Positions 33,891 through 46,800 of a DNA stretch of 64,000 bases are shown piece after piece (within the stretch, counting starts at the first letter, position 1; the number at the start of each line of letters is the position of its first letter). The DNA comes from Saccopteryx bilineata. Lineage: Eukaryota; Chordata; Mammalia; Chiroptera; Emballonuridae. The stretch spans positions 292,724,590 to 292,788,589 of the forward strand of contig NC_089492.1 in NCBI RefSeq assembly GCF_036850765.1, given 5' to 3'. Position numbers and translations under genes: made by a program. The notes under the pieces were generated by a model. It did not search any database and was not told where the DNA came from. It saw only the letters and a list, made by a program, of their open reading frames with translations.

Positions 33891-34650
33891 CTAGGGCAGG
33901 TCCAGCAGAGCATGCTCGGCATAGAGCTTCTGGGAGATATTGTACACGTGCTCGATGAACGGCAGGGCCTCGCCCAGCATCTCCACAGCCTGCTCAGGGG
34001 ATCCCACATTCATGGCCTCCAGGAAGACCTTGCGCGTGGGCAGAGTGCAGAAGGCCACGGTGACAGCCCGGCGGATGATCCAGGGGTGGTAGGCAGCCAG
34101 CGAGGCATTGTAGGAGTCGGTGCAGAGCACGGCAGTGCGCGCATCCTCAGGGCTGGTGCGCAGGCCCTCCAGGAAGAGCTGTAGCCAGCGCAGTGCCCGG
34201 TGTAGCCGGAGCACTGTCCGGCAGCCAGAGTCCGGGTGGCGGGAGCGGCGCTCCAGGTCCACCAGCTGGTTGCCTACCTCATAGGCTACCATGGACTGCA
34301 GGCTGCTGTAGTGGTCCCGCTGGGGGCCGCTGCACAGGTGCTCCATGATCTGCAGCTTTGTTATCACATCCTTGGAGATGAACGAAAAGATGGCACCCAG
34401 GCTGTTCAGGAACCTGAAAAGGGAGGCAGGGGCTGAGCCTGGGGTACAGGGCCTGGGGTGCAGCAGTGCCCACCATCCAGGGGGTGTGGCTGGGGGAGCT
34501 CCGCCTGGGCAGTGGCCCCTCCACGCACCTGACCAACCCCTTCCAGCCAGCGAGGTAGTGCTCCAGCAGAACCTCTTCCTTCTCGTTGAGACTCTGCTTG
34601 AAACTGACCAGGACGACTTTCAGATTGAAGTTTGACTCCAAGTCGTCCAT
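33891..34650 (-). CDS. CPTP: Ceramide-1-phosphate transfer protein, 2 coding exons
   Basis: Cytosolic GLTP-fold protein that moves ceramide-1-phosphate between membranes (trans-Golgi to plasma membrane), limiting eicosanoid and inflammasome output. Exons: 34650-34529 and 34413-33891, joined through an AG|G codon; 214 aa, the same as human. The residues that grip the lipid phosphate and amide in the human structure are all present at the same positions: D56, K60, R106, R110, H150. The protein starts MDDLESNFNLKVVLVSFKQ and ends YAEHALLDLP. The start matches the human start; a splice acceptor (TTTCTCAG) lies 26 bases upstream, so exon 2 holds a short 5' UTR piece and transcription starts in the CpG island near 36.5 kb. 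No anomalies. Confidence 0.96.
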
Positions 34651-36470
34651 TTTCAATAGGGCTGTGGGTTGTCTCACTGAGAAATCAGCTTACTCCTTTG
34701 GGAAGGGGGGCAGGAGCAGTAGAAAAGAAACAGTTGGGGTCTCATTGCTCCCCAGGAGCCCACCTCACTCTGCTTGGGCAGCACTCTCTCTGAAATCCAC
34801 CTGACACCACTGTGCCCTTTCCCAGAACAGGTGCCCACAGGCCTTCGTCCCGCCCCTCCCTGTCACTTGGGCTTCGTCAAACCACTCTTGCCACATCTTA
34901 CCTGCAGCAGATGTCTCTGCTCGCATTATTTGTCTACTGCTAGAATATCTATCTTTACTCCTTAGAGAAATATGTGCTGAGTCCCCACCCAGGGCCAGGT
35001 ACACTTCTAAGCACTCGGGGACAGAGACAAACAGCCCAGCTTGGTCAGGGCAACATTATCATGGAGCAAGGGGTCACACAATAACAAAGATGGGAAATTG
35101 CAACAAGGTAGCTAAAAGAGAGTCAGTACTATGTAAAAAGACAGTGGACTGAGGTGGGATGGCCAGGGAGGGGGTTGGGCAGCCTTGTCCCTCCTCGCTT
35201 ACAGTTACATCCATCCTGAAAGCCAGTGCAGAGGCTGCGAGTCAGCACATGATAGACAGATGGACAGACACCAGTCTTTTCCTGCTCTGGATTCTGCTTG
35301 CACTCATACAGTCACTCCACAAACATCCAAGCACCCATACATCAAATGGGTGCCACTGAGCACCCTAGCCCCTGCTTCCCTGGGTGCCCAGGGCCAGCAC
35401 CGAAGTGTGGCTATTATGGGCCCTGAGGACTCAGCAGCATCTCATCTCATGTCCAGGATAAGCTCTGATCGCACTGGGCCTGGGGGTTCCTGTGCTTTTG
35501 TTGCTGGGTGCCCTGTGGGGACCTGGCAATGGAGGGACCTGGCAGCTAGGAACTGGACACCTGGGAGCCTGTGCATGCTCTGCCTCTCACTTTGTGGGCA
35601 GGTCACTCACCATCCTAAGACTTGTTCCTTCACCTCGGAGGAAAATGGGCCAGCACACCCTGCTCTGTCCACTGCCCAGGCTGTGGGAGTGATTGACGGG
35701 GCCCAGTGGGTGTAGAGGCCCTGAAGGCCCCAAGGGTTGGGCCTAATGCCTGGCATCAGGTGGAGGACACAGAGGTGAGTTCATCCTGTCTTCAGGTGGG
35801 GAGAGGCAGCCATTCCAGGCCTCAGGAAGATGGCTCTGGAGACTTCCAGCATCCCCACCTCCCAGGGCCTCAGTTTTCTGTATACTGAGCAGATGGTCTC
35901 CAGGCACTCAGGGTTACCTTCCTGGCCACCAGATATCCTGTGGGCCAGCCTTCCTGACCAGAACCCAAGTCAGCAGCCAAGAGGAGCTGCCAGGATCTTT
36001 TCAGAGCCTGGAAACAGGAAGGGCAGTGGCTGTGCAGCTGGGGGTGGGCCGCCTGCCAGGTCTAGGAAGGTGATGCAAGGCACCGCCAACGCTCCCCCTT
36101 GGCCTCAAGGTCAGGGCTCAGCCGGAGAGCGACCTGAGCACCAGAGTCCTACTGCTGACAGCAGGCTTAAGTCCCCCAGGAGAAGGGGGCACCCACCCTG
36201 GCACTTAGGCCCAGAGGGTGGGAGCGGCGGCCGGCCCAATAAGTCCTGCAAGTCGGGCTCGCCTGGAAAGGGGCACCAGGTAGCGCTGGATCGGGTGGGG
36301 GCCGAGTCTTGAGCGGGTCCGGGTCCAGGCCCAGGGATGGAGCAGGGGTCCAGGGTCCGGGGTCTTAGCAGGCGTGAAAGCTGAGTCCTCGGCCGCCCCC
36401 TTCAGCGCCCGGCTCCTCGGCGATGCCCAGGCCAGCCCGGCCGGCTCGTTTGAGTCCCCCCGGCGCTCAC
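34651..36470 (-). other. CPTP 5' UTR segment and intron 1
   Basis: The 5' UTR part of coding exon 1 is 34651-34676, preceded by an AG acceptor. Two GTGAGC donors in the CpG island (exon ends at about 36471 and 36495) could end the untranslated first exon. The intron between is unremarkable and contains no recognised gene. Confidence 0.55.
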
Positions 36471-37040
36471 CTGAATCTGCGGCTCCGCGCTCACCTGCGA
36501 CGCCGCCGCTGCAGCCGCCACCCGACCCACCTTCGACCCACCGCCCCGCCCCCGGCGTCCCCGGCCGCTCAGGATTGGTTGCTGGCCGCCCAATGAGCAG
36601 ACGGAGCGCGGCCCGCGTTTCCGGCGCGCTCACCGGAAGCTGGCGCCGTTGGGGATGCTCTTGCGTTCTGCGTCCCCGCGAGTCAGGTCTCTTGTGTTGT
36701 TTTGGCTGCAGCTTTCTGGGTCTTGTCCCGTGAGGTGGGCGCGCGGCTAAGAGAGCACCGAAGCGACGGGGCTTGAGAGCGCGTCTGGGCAGGATGCCCG
36801 AGATCAGGGTCACCCCCCTGGGTGAGTAAGGGGCGCTGTGACGGCGTCGGTGGTCCCCGGAGGCCGCAGTCCCGCCCGGCTCAAGCCGGGCGTGGAGGGA
36901 CGTTGGGGGGATGGCCTTAGGCTTGCTTCTTGGCCTGCTGCTATGCAGGGTCCTCGTTTTTTCCTAAAAACGAGGTGAAGACGAGATCGCCTAAAGCGGG
37001 CCCTGGGCGACGCCGCGGCCGCATTGCCCCTTCCGTTGCA
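36180..37040. promoter_or_regulatory. CpG island: bidirectional CPTP / INTS11 promoter
   Basis: CpG-dense region between divergently transcribed CPTP (minus) and INTS11 (plus, ATG at 36794). At its core are inverted CCAAT boxes (ATTGG at 36574-36578 and CCAAT at 36589-36593), and ETS-type sites in both orientations follow (TTTCCGG at about 36618, ACCGGAAG at about 36632). There is no TATA box. Paired CCAAT and ETS sites are typical of NF-Y/GABP-driven bidirectional housekeeping promoters. Confidence 0.85.
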
Positions 37041-37823
37041 CGTGGACTGATGCTCAGGCCGCCCTTGCTTCCCCCCTTCCGCCTCCCCTTCCTCACCGTT
37101 CTTTTTCTCCCGCCTTCTCCGTCTGTCTCGCGCCTGGCTGCCTGCAGCCTCCCATCTACCCAGCTTGCCCGTCTACCATTAGTTTAGCCCTTGGTTTACT
37201 TGACTTCTGTAAATTAAAAAAAAATACACGTGCACTTTTCAAAAAAAAAAAATTTATTGATTTTTAGAGAGAGGAGAGAGAAAGGGGTGGAGGAGGAGCA
37301 GGAAGCACCAATTAGTATAGTAGCTTCTCATATGTGCCTTGACTGGGCAAGCCCAGGGTTTTGAACTGGCAACCTAAGCATTCCAGGTCGATGCTTTATA
37401 CACTGCGCCACCAAACGTCAGGCACACGTGCACTTTTAAAAGCCTGAACAGTATGAAGCAAGAAAGATCACTCAGCATCTAGGGTCCCAGAAACAACTGG
37501 GGTTGTCATTTTGGTGGCCACCCTCCAGATTTCTCTGGATGTTTTTCCTGTACACATGACATGCGCTGTTCCAACACCTACCTTCTTCACTGGGCTGTGT
37601 GTCCGCAGCGTCTTCTCTTTCAGATGCCCTACGCACCTCTCATGTCCTTCCTCATGGTGTGAACTCTTCCTCAGACTCAGTAGTGACTCTGAGTTAACAG
37701 CCACATTGACAGCGAATTCCCCTGCCTTTGCCAGCTCACCTCCATATGCCCTACCTCACCCATGGTCTCTTTTTTTTAATGTTTTCTAATTTTTGTGAGC
37801 AGTATATTACTCCCATTTTACTT

Positions 37824-37856
<33 letters not shown>

Positions 37857-40800
37857 TTTTTTTTACAGAGACTCAGTCAGAGAGAGGGATAGCTAGGGAC
37901 AAACAGACAGGAACGGAGAGAGATGAGAAGCATCAATTATCAGTTTTTCGTTGCGACACCTTAGTTCATTGATTGCTTTCTCATATGTGCCTTGACCGTG
38001 GGCCTTCAGCAGACCAAGTAACCCCTTGCTTGAGCCAGCGACCTTTGGTCCAAGCTGGTGAGCTTTGCTCAAACCAGATGAGCACGCACTCAAGCTGGCG
38101 ACCTCGGGGTCTCGAACCTGGGTCCTCCGCATCCCAGTCCGACGCTCTATCCACTGCGCCACTGCCTGGTCAGGCCCCATGGTCTCTTGTAGCTGTTGGC
38201 ACAGGGTACCCTTGGGCTGCTGTGGCCCCATACCTGCTCCTGACCCTGGCTCCTCTCCAAGGGCCTCTGTAGGACCCTCCTTCCAACCCCTTTTCCATTT
38301 CGCTCCTTTCTCAATGCCTACTACCTTTAATCAGTCCTTATCTTTTGTGAACCCAGTCTATACCTGGGTGTGCCCCCAAGGTCACTCAGCCTCAGCATCA
38401 CCAAAGCTAACTGTTTCTCTGCTGTCTCCCTTTGTCAGTTTCTGCCTTATGGGCTCCCTCCTCACCTGGGCCAGGTATGGAGAGTCTCCTAAGTGACCTA
38501 GGCCACAGGGCCTGTGCACATATACCCCCTTGGTGTGTCTGTCCCCCTGCTTGGAGGTCATAAGCCTGTATGGTTCTGGAAGTTTGTGTTCTCTTCTCTG
38601 CTTAACTTACCTCCCTGGTGCTCATCTCCACCTGATGCACTCCGTGTGTCTTGTCCGCGTGCTCATCATCTGTCACCTTGCCCTGGAACATGAGCTCCCT
38701 GCAGACAGGGTGTCTCCTTTGTTTTCTCCTGAGTCTTGCCCACTCCTGTGTGCCCTGGACTGTTTCCCATATCTCCTGCCCAGTTCAGGCCACTGTCTTT
38801 GCTCCCTAAGATTGTTGTGTTTCCTCTTGGGGGCACATGGCCAGTGCCTAGAGCTGGGATTTGAAATCTGGAAGGCCATCCTGGCCCCAGTGCTTTAAAG
38901 TCATGTGCATGGAGGAGGGGGTTGATCTCATGACCTCTGTGGCTTCACACCTCATTTGTAAAGGGGGGTCCTTCCCTCACCCACAAATGTCGGGAAGGCA
39001 TATGAGCTGGCATGGCTCCAGGACTGGGGGGCCTAGCAGGGAACAGACAGCTCCAACCTTGCCCTTAAAAAAGCATATCCTTGTGAGAACAGGAGCAGGC
39101 CTATAAGAGACATCCAGGCCACCACTTGTTGCTGGGCTGCCTGAGGCGTGCAGGCCAAGCTGTTGGCTGGTGTCCCTCGCTGTTGCCAGGGTGACAGGCT
39201 TCTTGAAGCCAGCCCTCATCCCACTCTGGGTGTGGCGAAGTTACCCTGGTGTCTATAGTGCCAACAGAAGGTCAGGTGGCTGGCAGAGGCTTGTAGGGTT
39301 CAAGATGGGAAGCAGGCTATTCGCAGTCACCAGTGCCTGGAAGGTTGTAGTCCTTTCCTTCTGGGCCCCCGGGCCCCAGAGGAGGCTACAGGTGGTCATA
39401 GGCAGTGGCCAGGACGTGTCTTGCTGTGTGACTGGAGCAGTGGGGCAGCGCTTGGAGGTCAGGAACATGGATCGGACTCAGGTTCAGGCCTGGTCACGGT
39501 AGTTGATCATTGCTGGACATCTGGGGCCTTGTTTCCCCATGGCTAGGCCAAAGCCACAGGGGAACCTCTGCGGTGGTACCACCAGAAAGTACCTGACACC
39601 TCTTGGGGGGCAGGTCCTGGGGGAGGGGTCCCACAGCCCAGATGTGACCCCTCACCCAGGTTTCAGGAGGTGTGGTGAGGTCCTGCAGAGCACCCACTTG
39701 CCTCTGTTGGTGCTGGGACCAGTCCGGCACTTGTTACTCAGCTCTTGGCCTTTGAGGGTACAGGTGGGTCACAGCTAGTGGCTGCAACCTTCTTCCATCT
39801 CAGCCTGGGCAACACAGGGAAGGCCTGAGGCTGGAGTCATATTGGGGGAGGATACTTGGGCCAGAACTCACATGGGGTACTTGGTGCTTTATTTCTTCCA
39901 TCTTCTTCCTGTATGCTTTTAGAGGTGGCAGTGTTCTCACCTCACATGTCCACACAGCAGGCATGGGGTTGTTTCCCAGTGCACTTAAGGGTCTGCAGGG
40001 CCAGGGACCCAGAGTGTCCGTGGAGGCCTGGGGCAGGCAGTTGGGCCTTAGCCTTGAGGTTGGGGCTGTTGCTTGCGGTGTGGGGAGGGGCAGAGGGCTC
40101 TGGGGGGAAGGAGGAAGGGTGTGGCAGCACCTCACCTGTCCCTGCAGGGGCTGGCCAGGATGTGGGCCGAAGCTGCATCCTGGTCTCCATTGGGGGCAAG
40201 AACGTCATGTTGGACTGCGGGATGCACATGGGCTTCAATGATGACGTGAGTCCTGTGAACGGGCTGCCTGAAGGCCACCCCGGGGGCTGGGGAGAGTCTG
40301 TCACCCAGCCTGCTCCTTTTTGAGGACCGTGGGACTCAGAGCCTCAGGCTCCGACCTATGAAATGGGGACACTTGTGGACAAGTGGGTAGTGTCGGAGGC
40401 AGGTGGGTCTGGGGTCACTGTATTTCTGGGCAGCCCCCCACCATCACATGACAGATGGGGTGCCCTGCATAGGGGTTGGTCTGTATAGAGAGGGGGCTTG
40501 TGGGCTTCTGCAGAGTTGTGTGGGGTGGGCTTGGCTTGGTTATTGGTTCCAGCCTTTGACTCCCCCTGTGCTCAGGGGCTGTGAGCAGTCAGCAGTCCTG
40601 GTGCAGCCTTCTGGACTGGGATGTTGGTGTCCAGTTACTCCCTGGAGCACTGGCTGCCCTCCTGTCACCGGGAGACCTGGGCAGCCGCTGCGTTCTGATG
40701 CTTGCTTTTGACTTTTCAGAGGCGCTTCCCCGACTTTTCCTACATCACTCGCAATGGCCGGCTGACCGACTTCCTGGACTGTGTGATAATTAGGTGGGCC

Positions 40801-43800
40801 CCCATCACAGGGCTGCTGATGACAGTGCTGTACTGTGCTGGCTCGAGCCTTCCCTACCTCCAGGACCCTCAGGAGCCTAGGAGAGCTGCTCTGGGCCTGT
40901 GGAGGCTGCAGGCCATGGGGTGTCGCTGGCCTGGGCCCTGTCCCAGGTTGCCTTTGTGGCTCACCTCTAGGTCTGACTCTGCCCACCTCTGGATGCTGGC
41001 TCTAGTGGTGGTGTCTGTTTGTGTGGTCGCAGTGTTCATGGCTGCTGCTTGGTAGACTCTAACCAGCCCTGTGAGGGTCAGGGGTGGACAGTGCTGTGCC
41101 CCTCAACTGTTGTGGACGAGAGCCTAGGTGCCCCAGGAAGATGAGGTTGTGTCAGGCCTCCAGATGGTGGGCTTTAATGGGCCCATCTACAGCAATGACT
41201 GTCCTGCCCCCGCCCCACCAGTCCTCAGTTCTCGACGAGCTTCCCAGATGATCTTGTCTGTCCTGCCCCTGACCTTCAGGTTTCCCTGCCCGGCTGAATG
41301 GGGCCCCGCCTTCCCTCCTCTCCCTCATGCTCCACCTAGATAGTCACAAACCTTTCTGGGATCCAGCCTCTCACAACCCCAACCTTCACACCGCCTGGAT
41401 GACTACAGCAGCCTGCTGCTGGTTCCTCACCACTGCAGCCAGAGGTGCCCTGTGTCATGCCCCATGCTCAACTGCTCTGAGGATCCCTCCTAGACAAGGA
41501 CTTGCGCTTCTGCATCTGCCTCAGCTATGGGCTGGCTTGGCACTGCTGTTCCCACTGCCCCAGTGCCCTTCCAGGCCTCGTATCTCACATCCTTTTTGCT
41601 TTGGTACACGTGCCATGGGGGCCTTGGCCACCCACCAAAGATGGCAGCTCTGGTACACTGTCCCTTTAGTTGCTTCCCATTTCTTCAGGGAACATGTCAC
41701 CCCCTGGTACACATTTTAGCTACTTACTTGCTTATTGCTAAACTAGATGTTTAGACTGTAAGGTCCAGGAGGACGGGAGTTTCTGTCTGTTTGCTCATTC
41801 CATTCCACACTCACTGGTGCTCAGGACAGTTCCTGATGCACAGCAAGCACTCAGCGAGGGAGCGAATGAGTGAGCAGGCAGGTTGATCCTGGTGTGGAGG
41901 GTCTCTGGAGGGGTGGGGTGCAGTGGCCTGCTAACCATGCTGCGCCCCCAGCCACTTCCACCTGGATCACTGCGGGGCACTGCCCTACTTCAGCGAGATG
42001 GTGGGCTACGACGGGCCCATCTACATGACCCACCCCACCCAGGCCATCTGCCCCATTCTGCTGGAGGACTACCGCAAGATCGCTGTGGACAAGAAGGGCG
42101 AGGCCAACTTCTTCACCTCCCAGATGATCAAAGACTGTATGAAGAAGGTGGTGGCTGTCCACCTCCACCAGACGGTTCAGGTCAGGTCTGGCCAACCCCG
42201 TGTCTCTGTCAGTCACTTGGGGCCACCTGGAGGCAGCAGAGGGCCCAGCCCAGATTCAGCATTTGGTGGGAGTGGAACAGGCTTGTGGGACACTTCTGCC
42301 ACCTGAGCATAATGGAGCTCTGATGTGCTGACCCGGGGTAGGGAGTGGGGCAGTACTGCATGGTGCTGGGCTCTGGGCTTTGGGATCCCTCTCAATAACT
42401 GCTGTGTGTGGGTTCCGGGGGAGGTAGAGGGCTGAGAGCATGTGAGACATTGATCAGAGGTGTTGGATCTGTTCATTTCTCCTTGGAGTTTTGCTTGTTA
42501 GTAGGTGTCATCTTGGGTCATTTTATCCTGGTTGAACCTTCTGTAAATGTGGAGTGTTTATGTTGCCTATCTTAAGTAATGCTTTTCATCTTAAAGTCTG
42601 TTTTTCTGGTAGTATGCTGACACCATTCTCACTTCCCCCACCTTCGGTTAATGTTTGCATAGTATACATTTTTCTATCCTTTTACTTTCAGCTTTTCTGT
42701 ATCATATTTTAAATGTGGTTCTTTAGTATGTGGTTAGAGTGTTATGTTCTGTTTTTAATTTAACACTTTTCTTTTAAGGTTTTATTTATTGATTTTACAG
42801 AGCGGGGAGGTGGGTGGAGCAAGAAGTAGCAACTCAAACTTGCTTCACTTTAGTTGTTGATTGCTTGTTGCTTGTGTGTGCCCTGACTGGGCAAGCCCAG
42901 GGTTTTGAACTAGTGACCTCAGCATTCCAGGTCGTCTGTATACTGTGCCACCAAAGGCCAGGCTGTGGTTAGGACTTTTTAAAATTCAACCTGCTACCTG
43001 TTCTTTAGATGAGCATTTATTTTTTTATTTTTTATTTTTCTGAAGTTGGAAACGGAATGGCAGTCAGACAGACTCCCGCATGCGCCTGACTGAGATCCAC
43101 CCAGCATGCCCACCAGGGGGCGATGTTCTGCCCGTCTGGGGCGCTGCTCTGTTGCATCCAGAGCCATTCTAGTGCCTGAGGCAGAGGCCACAGAGCCATC
43201 CTCAGCGCCCGGGCCAACTTTGCTCCAATGGAACCTTGGCTGCGGGAGGGGAAGAGAGAGACAGAGAGGAAGGAGAGGGGGAGGGGTGGAGAAGCAGATG
43301 GGCACTTCTCCTGTGTGCCCTGGCCGGGAATCGAACCCGGGACTCCTGCATGCCAGGCTGATGCTCTACCACTGAACCAACCAGCCAGGGCCTAGATGAG
43401 CATTTAGATTCTACATTTCGTAAGGGAACTTGGGCTTGGCTGTGCTGTCATCATTCACTTCCTATATCTTGTATACTCCACGATTTTTCTTTTTCTTTTT
43501 TTTTCTTTACAGGAAGAGAGAAGAGAGAGTCAGAGGGATAGACAGGGACAGACAGACAGGAATGGAGAGATATGAGAAGCATCAATCATCAGTTTTTCAT
43601 TGCGACATCTTAGTTCATTGATTGCTTTCTCATATGTGCCTTGACTGCGGGCCTTCAGCAGACCGAGTAACCCCTTACTCGAGCCAGCGACTTTGGGTCC
43701 AAGCTGGTGAGCTTTTTGCTCAAAGCAGATGATCCTGCGCTCAAGCTGGCAACCTCCGGGTCTCGAACCTGGGTCCTCCGCATCCCAGTCCGATGCTATA

Positions 43801-46800
43801 TCCACTGCGCCACTGCCTGGTCAGGCGATTTTTCTTATCTTTGCTGCCTTTTTTGGATTGGTTTTTGATTTTTTTTTTTTTTTTGAGAAAGAGAAAGGAG
43901 AGAGATGGGAAGTATCAACTCGTAGTTGTATCACTTTAGTTATTCATTGATTGCTTCCCATGTGGGCTTTGTTGGGGACAGTCCAGCTGAGCCAGTGACC
44001 CCTTGCTCAAGACAATAACCATGTGAACATGTTAGTAACGCTATGCTCAAGCCGGTGATCCTGCGCTCAAGGTGGTGACCTTAGGGTTTCGAACCTGGGA
44101 CCTCAGCGCACCAAGTTGACACTCTATCCATTGTGCCACTACTGGTCAGGCTGGATGGATTAAAAAAATATTCTTGTTCTCACCCTGGCCAGATAGCTCG
44201 ATTGGTTAGCGCATCATCCTGATAAGAAAAGGTTGGGGGTTCGATTCCCTGGTCAGGGCATGTTACAGGAATAGATCTATGTTTCTGTCTCTCTTTCTCT
44301 CTCTTTTTTTCCCTCCCTCCCTCCTTCCCTACCCTCTCCCTTCCTTCTTCTTTTTCTAAAATCAGTCAATACATTTTTTTAAAAAGATTTTATTTGAAAA
44401 AAAACTATTTCTTGTTTTATTTGGTTAGTAATTATATATTCTAATTATTTTAGGGGTAGACATAACTAAATGTATCCACGACAACAAACGTCTAAGATAC
44501 TTGATCTTTCCTGGATAGTACAGGGGTCTTAACATTTTCAGCTTGTTTAGCCCCCCCACCCCCAACGCATAGGCTCTTGTTTCTGTGTTTTAACTCCCTC
44601 AGTTGATATTAGCCTGGCAGAGTGTTGGTGTGCTGGCTGGCTCTTCACACTTCTTGCTGTTCTTATCTATCTGTGGTCCTTAACTGCTTCTTTTTTCAAG
44701 TGAGAGGAGCGGAGATAGACGTCCGCATATGCCCCGACTGGTTTCCATCCGGCAATCCCCATCTGGGGCTGATGATCAGACCAACTGAGCTGTCTTCAGT
44801 GCCCCGGGCCAACACTTGAACCAGTCGAGCCACTGGCTGTGAGAGGGAAAGAGGGGGAGAGAAACAGTTGGGTCACTTCTCATGTGCGCCCTGACGGGAG
44901 ATTGAACTCAGGATATCGCATACTGGGCCGACGTTCTATCCACTGAGCCAACCAGCCAGGGCCAGTCCTTATTTGGGATAATTTACCTTTTGCCTGAAGA
45001 ACACCAGCATGGATCTGCTGGTGATGAATCTCAACTATTATTTGCCTGAAATGGACTTGCTTAACCCTCACTGTGGGAGGACTTTTTCATTAGGTACAGA
45101 ATTCTAGGTTGGAAACTACTTCCTCTCAGTTCTCTGAATACGTCTTCCCAGCTGCTGCTTGGAAGAGAATCCTTTTCTTGGGCTCTGTGCAGGGCTCTTG
45201 GATCTGTGGCATGATGTCTTTTTTTATTTTTATTTTAATTCTTAAAATTTAAAAACAATTTTATTTATTGATTTTAGGGAGAGAGGAAGGGTGGGGGAGA
45301 GACAGGAACATTCCATCTGTTCCTGAATGTGCCCTGACCTGGGGATTGAACCTGCAACCTCTGTACCTTGGGATGGCGCTCCAACCAAACAAGCTATCTG
45401 GCCAGGGCTTTAATTTTGATTTTTAATTTATTGGGTTACCATGGTTTCAAGTGTCCTACTCAATACAATACCCTCGACACCCGCGTTGTGCCGCCCCCGT
45501 GCCCCATGCCAAGTTTCTTTCTACCCCATTTCCCCCCTTTGCCCTCCCCCACCTCCACCCCTCTTTTCCTCTGGCTATTGCTGTAATGTACCTGTGATTT
45601 TGGCTATTTCCTTCACCTTCTTTGTGCTGCGTGCTGCTCCGCCTGTTGCCCTGCAGCCTGGGGCTCCCTCTGTGAATGTCAGATATCTGCTAGTCCTCTG
45701 TCTGCCTTCTGTCTGTGCCTCTTGCTGGGTGCTGCCTTCTGTGTACCTCAGTTCGTAATTGTTTTTAGTTATATTTAATGGGCTGCTAAGTTTCTCCACT
45801 GAATTCTAGTTTGGGTTATTATAGTTTCTGGTCTTAGAATTTCCTTTTTTTTTTTCTTTTTGTATTTTTCTGAAGCTGGAAACGGGGAGAGACAGTCAGA
45901 CAGACTCCCGCATGTGCCCAACCAGGATCCACCAGGCACGCCCACCAGGGGGCGAAGCTCTGCCCACCAGGGGGCGATGCTCTGCCCCTCCAGGGCGTCG
46001 CTCTGTTGTGACCAGAGTCACTCTAGCGCCTGGGGCAGAGGCCAAGGAGCCATCCCCAGCGCCCGGGCCATCTTTGCTCCAATGGAACCTCGGCTGCGGG
46101 AGGGGAAGAGAGAGACAGAGAGGAAGGAGAGGGGGAGGGGTGGAGAAGCAGATGGGCACTTCTCCTGTGTGCCCTGGCCAGGAATCGAACCCTGGACTTC
46201 CGCACGCCAAGCCGACGCTCTACCACTGAGCCAACCGGCCAGGGCCAAGAATTTCCATTTTTTTAAAATTAGTTTCTGATTTTATTGCCAACATTCTGAA
46301 TCCTATCTTTTATCTCTGGATATACTAATTACCTCCTTTTGAAGTCTCCATCTGAAAACTGAGAGCTCTTGAGTCTGCCCCTCCGGGCTGCTGTTTCTCT
46401 TATTTCCAGCCCTGTTGTCTCATCTCTTGTGTTGAGTTGCTTTTGGTTGAAAATGACATCTTCTGTGAAAAGCAGGAAATGAAAGGCCTAGAACAACATC
46501 ATCCACTTGCGCGCACTGCCTCCCCAGTCTTCCTCTTCCAGTCCCTCTGCTGTTCTTGCTTGACTGACTCCACCCAGCACCACCACCGCCCTGACTCAGC
46601 CCTCTCCTCCCAGGTGGATGAGGAGCTGCAGATCAAGGCCTACTATGCAGGCCATGTACTGGGGGCAGCCATGTTCCAGATCAGAGTGGGCTCGGAGTCT
46701 GTGGTCTACACGGTCAGTGGAAGTGTTCAGGGCACGGGAAGGCTATCTGGGCCGGGGGGGGGGGGCGGGGGAGGAGGCGCCTACCTTAATGCTGCTCTTC

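Larger units (their letters stand above)
42480..46430 (-). mobile_element. Old L1-like LINE fragments, antisense, interrupted by SINEs (INTS11 intron 4)
   Basis: AT-rich blocks between the SINEs (42480-42777, 42964-43019, 43393-43491, 43837-43867, 44346-44682, 44965-45255, 45409-45844, 46257-46430) read like antisense L1 ORF2 and 3' sequence: ATCTTAAAGTCTGTTTTTCT, TCCTTTTACTTTCAGC, GGTACAGAATTCTAGGTTGG. This is recognised from memory and not aligned. The block at 45409-45600 may be a different dispersed repeat. Confidence 0.5.

Noticed and set aside
36205..36813. 202-codon open frame antisense across the CPTP/INTS11 promoter
   Set aside because: CpG-island artefact; it spans promoter elements and two splice donors and resembles no protein.
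44184..44262. Possible tRNA gene with good A and B boxes
   Set aside because: It continues into a SINE body and CT-rich region, and the anticodon stem is imperfect, so it is the head of a SINE. The same applies to the head at 62663.
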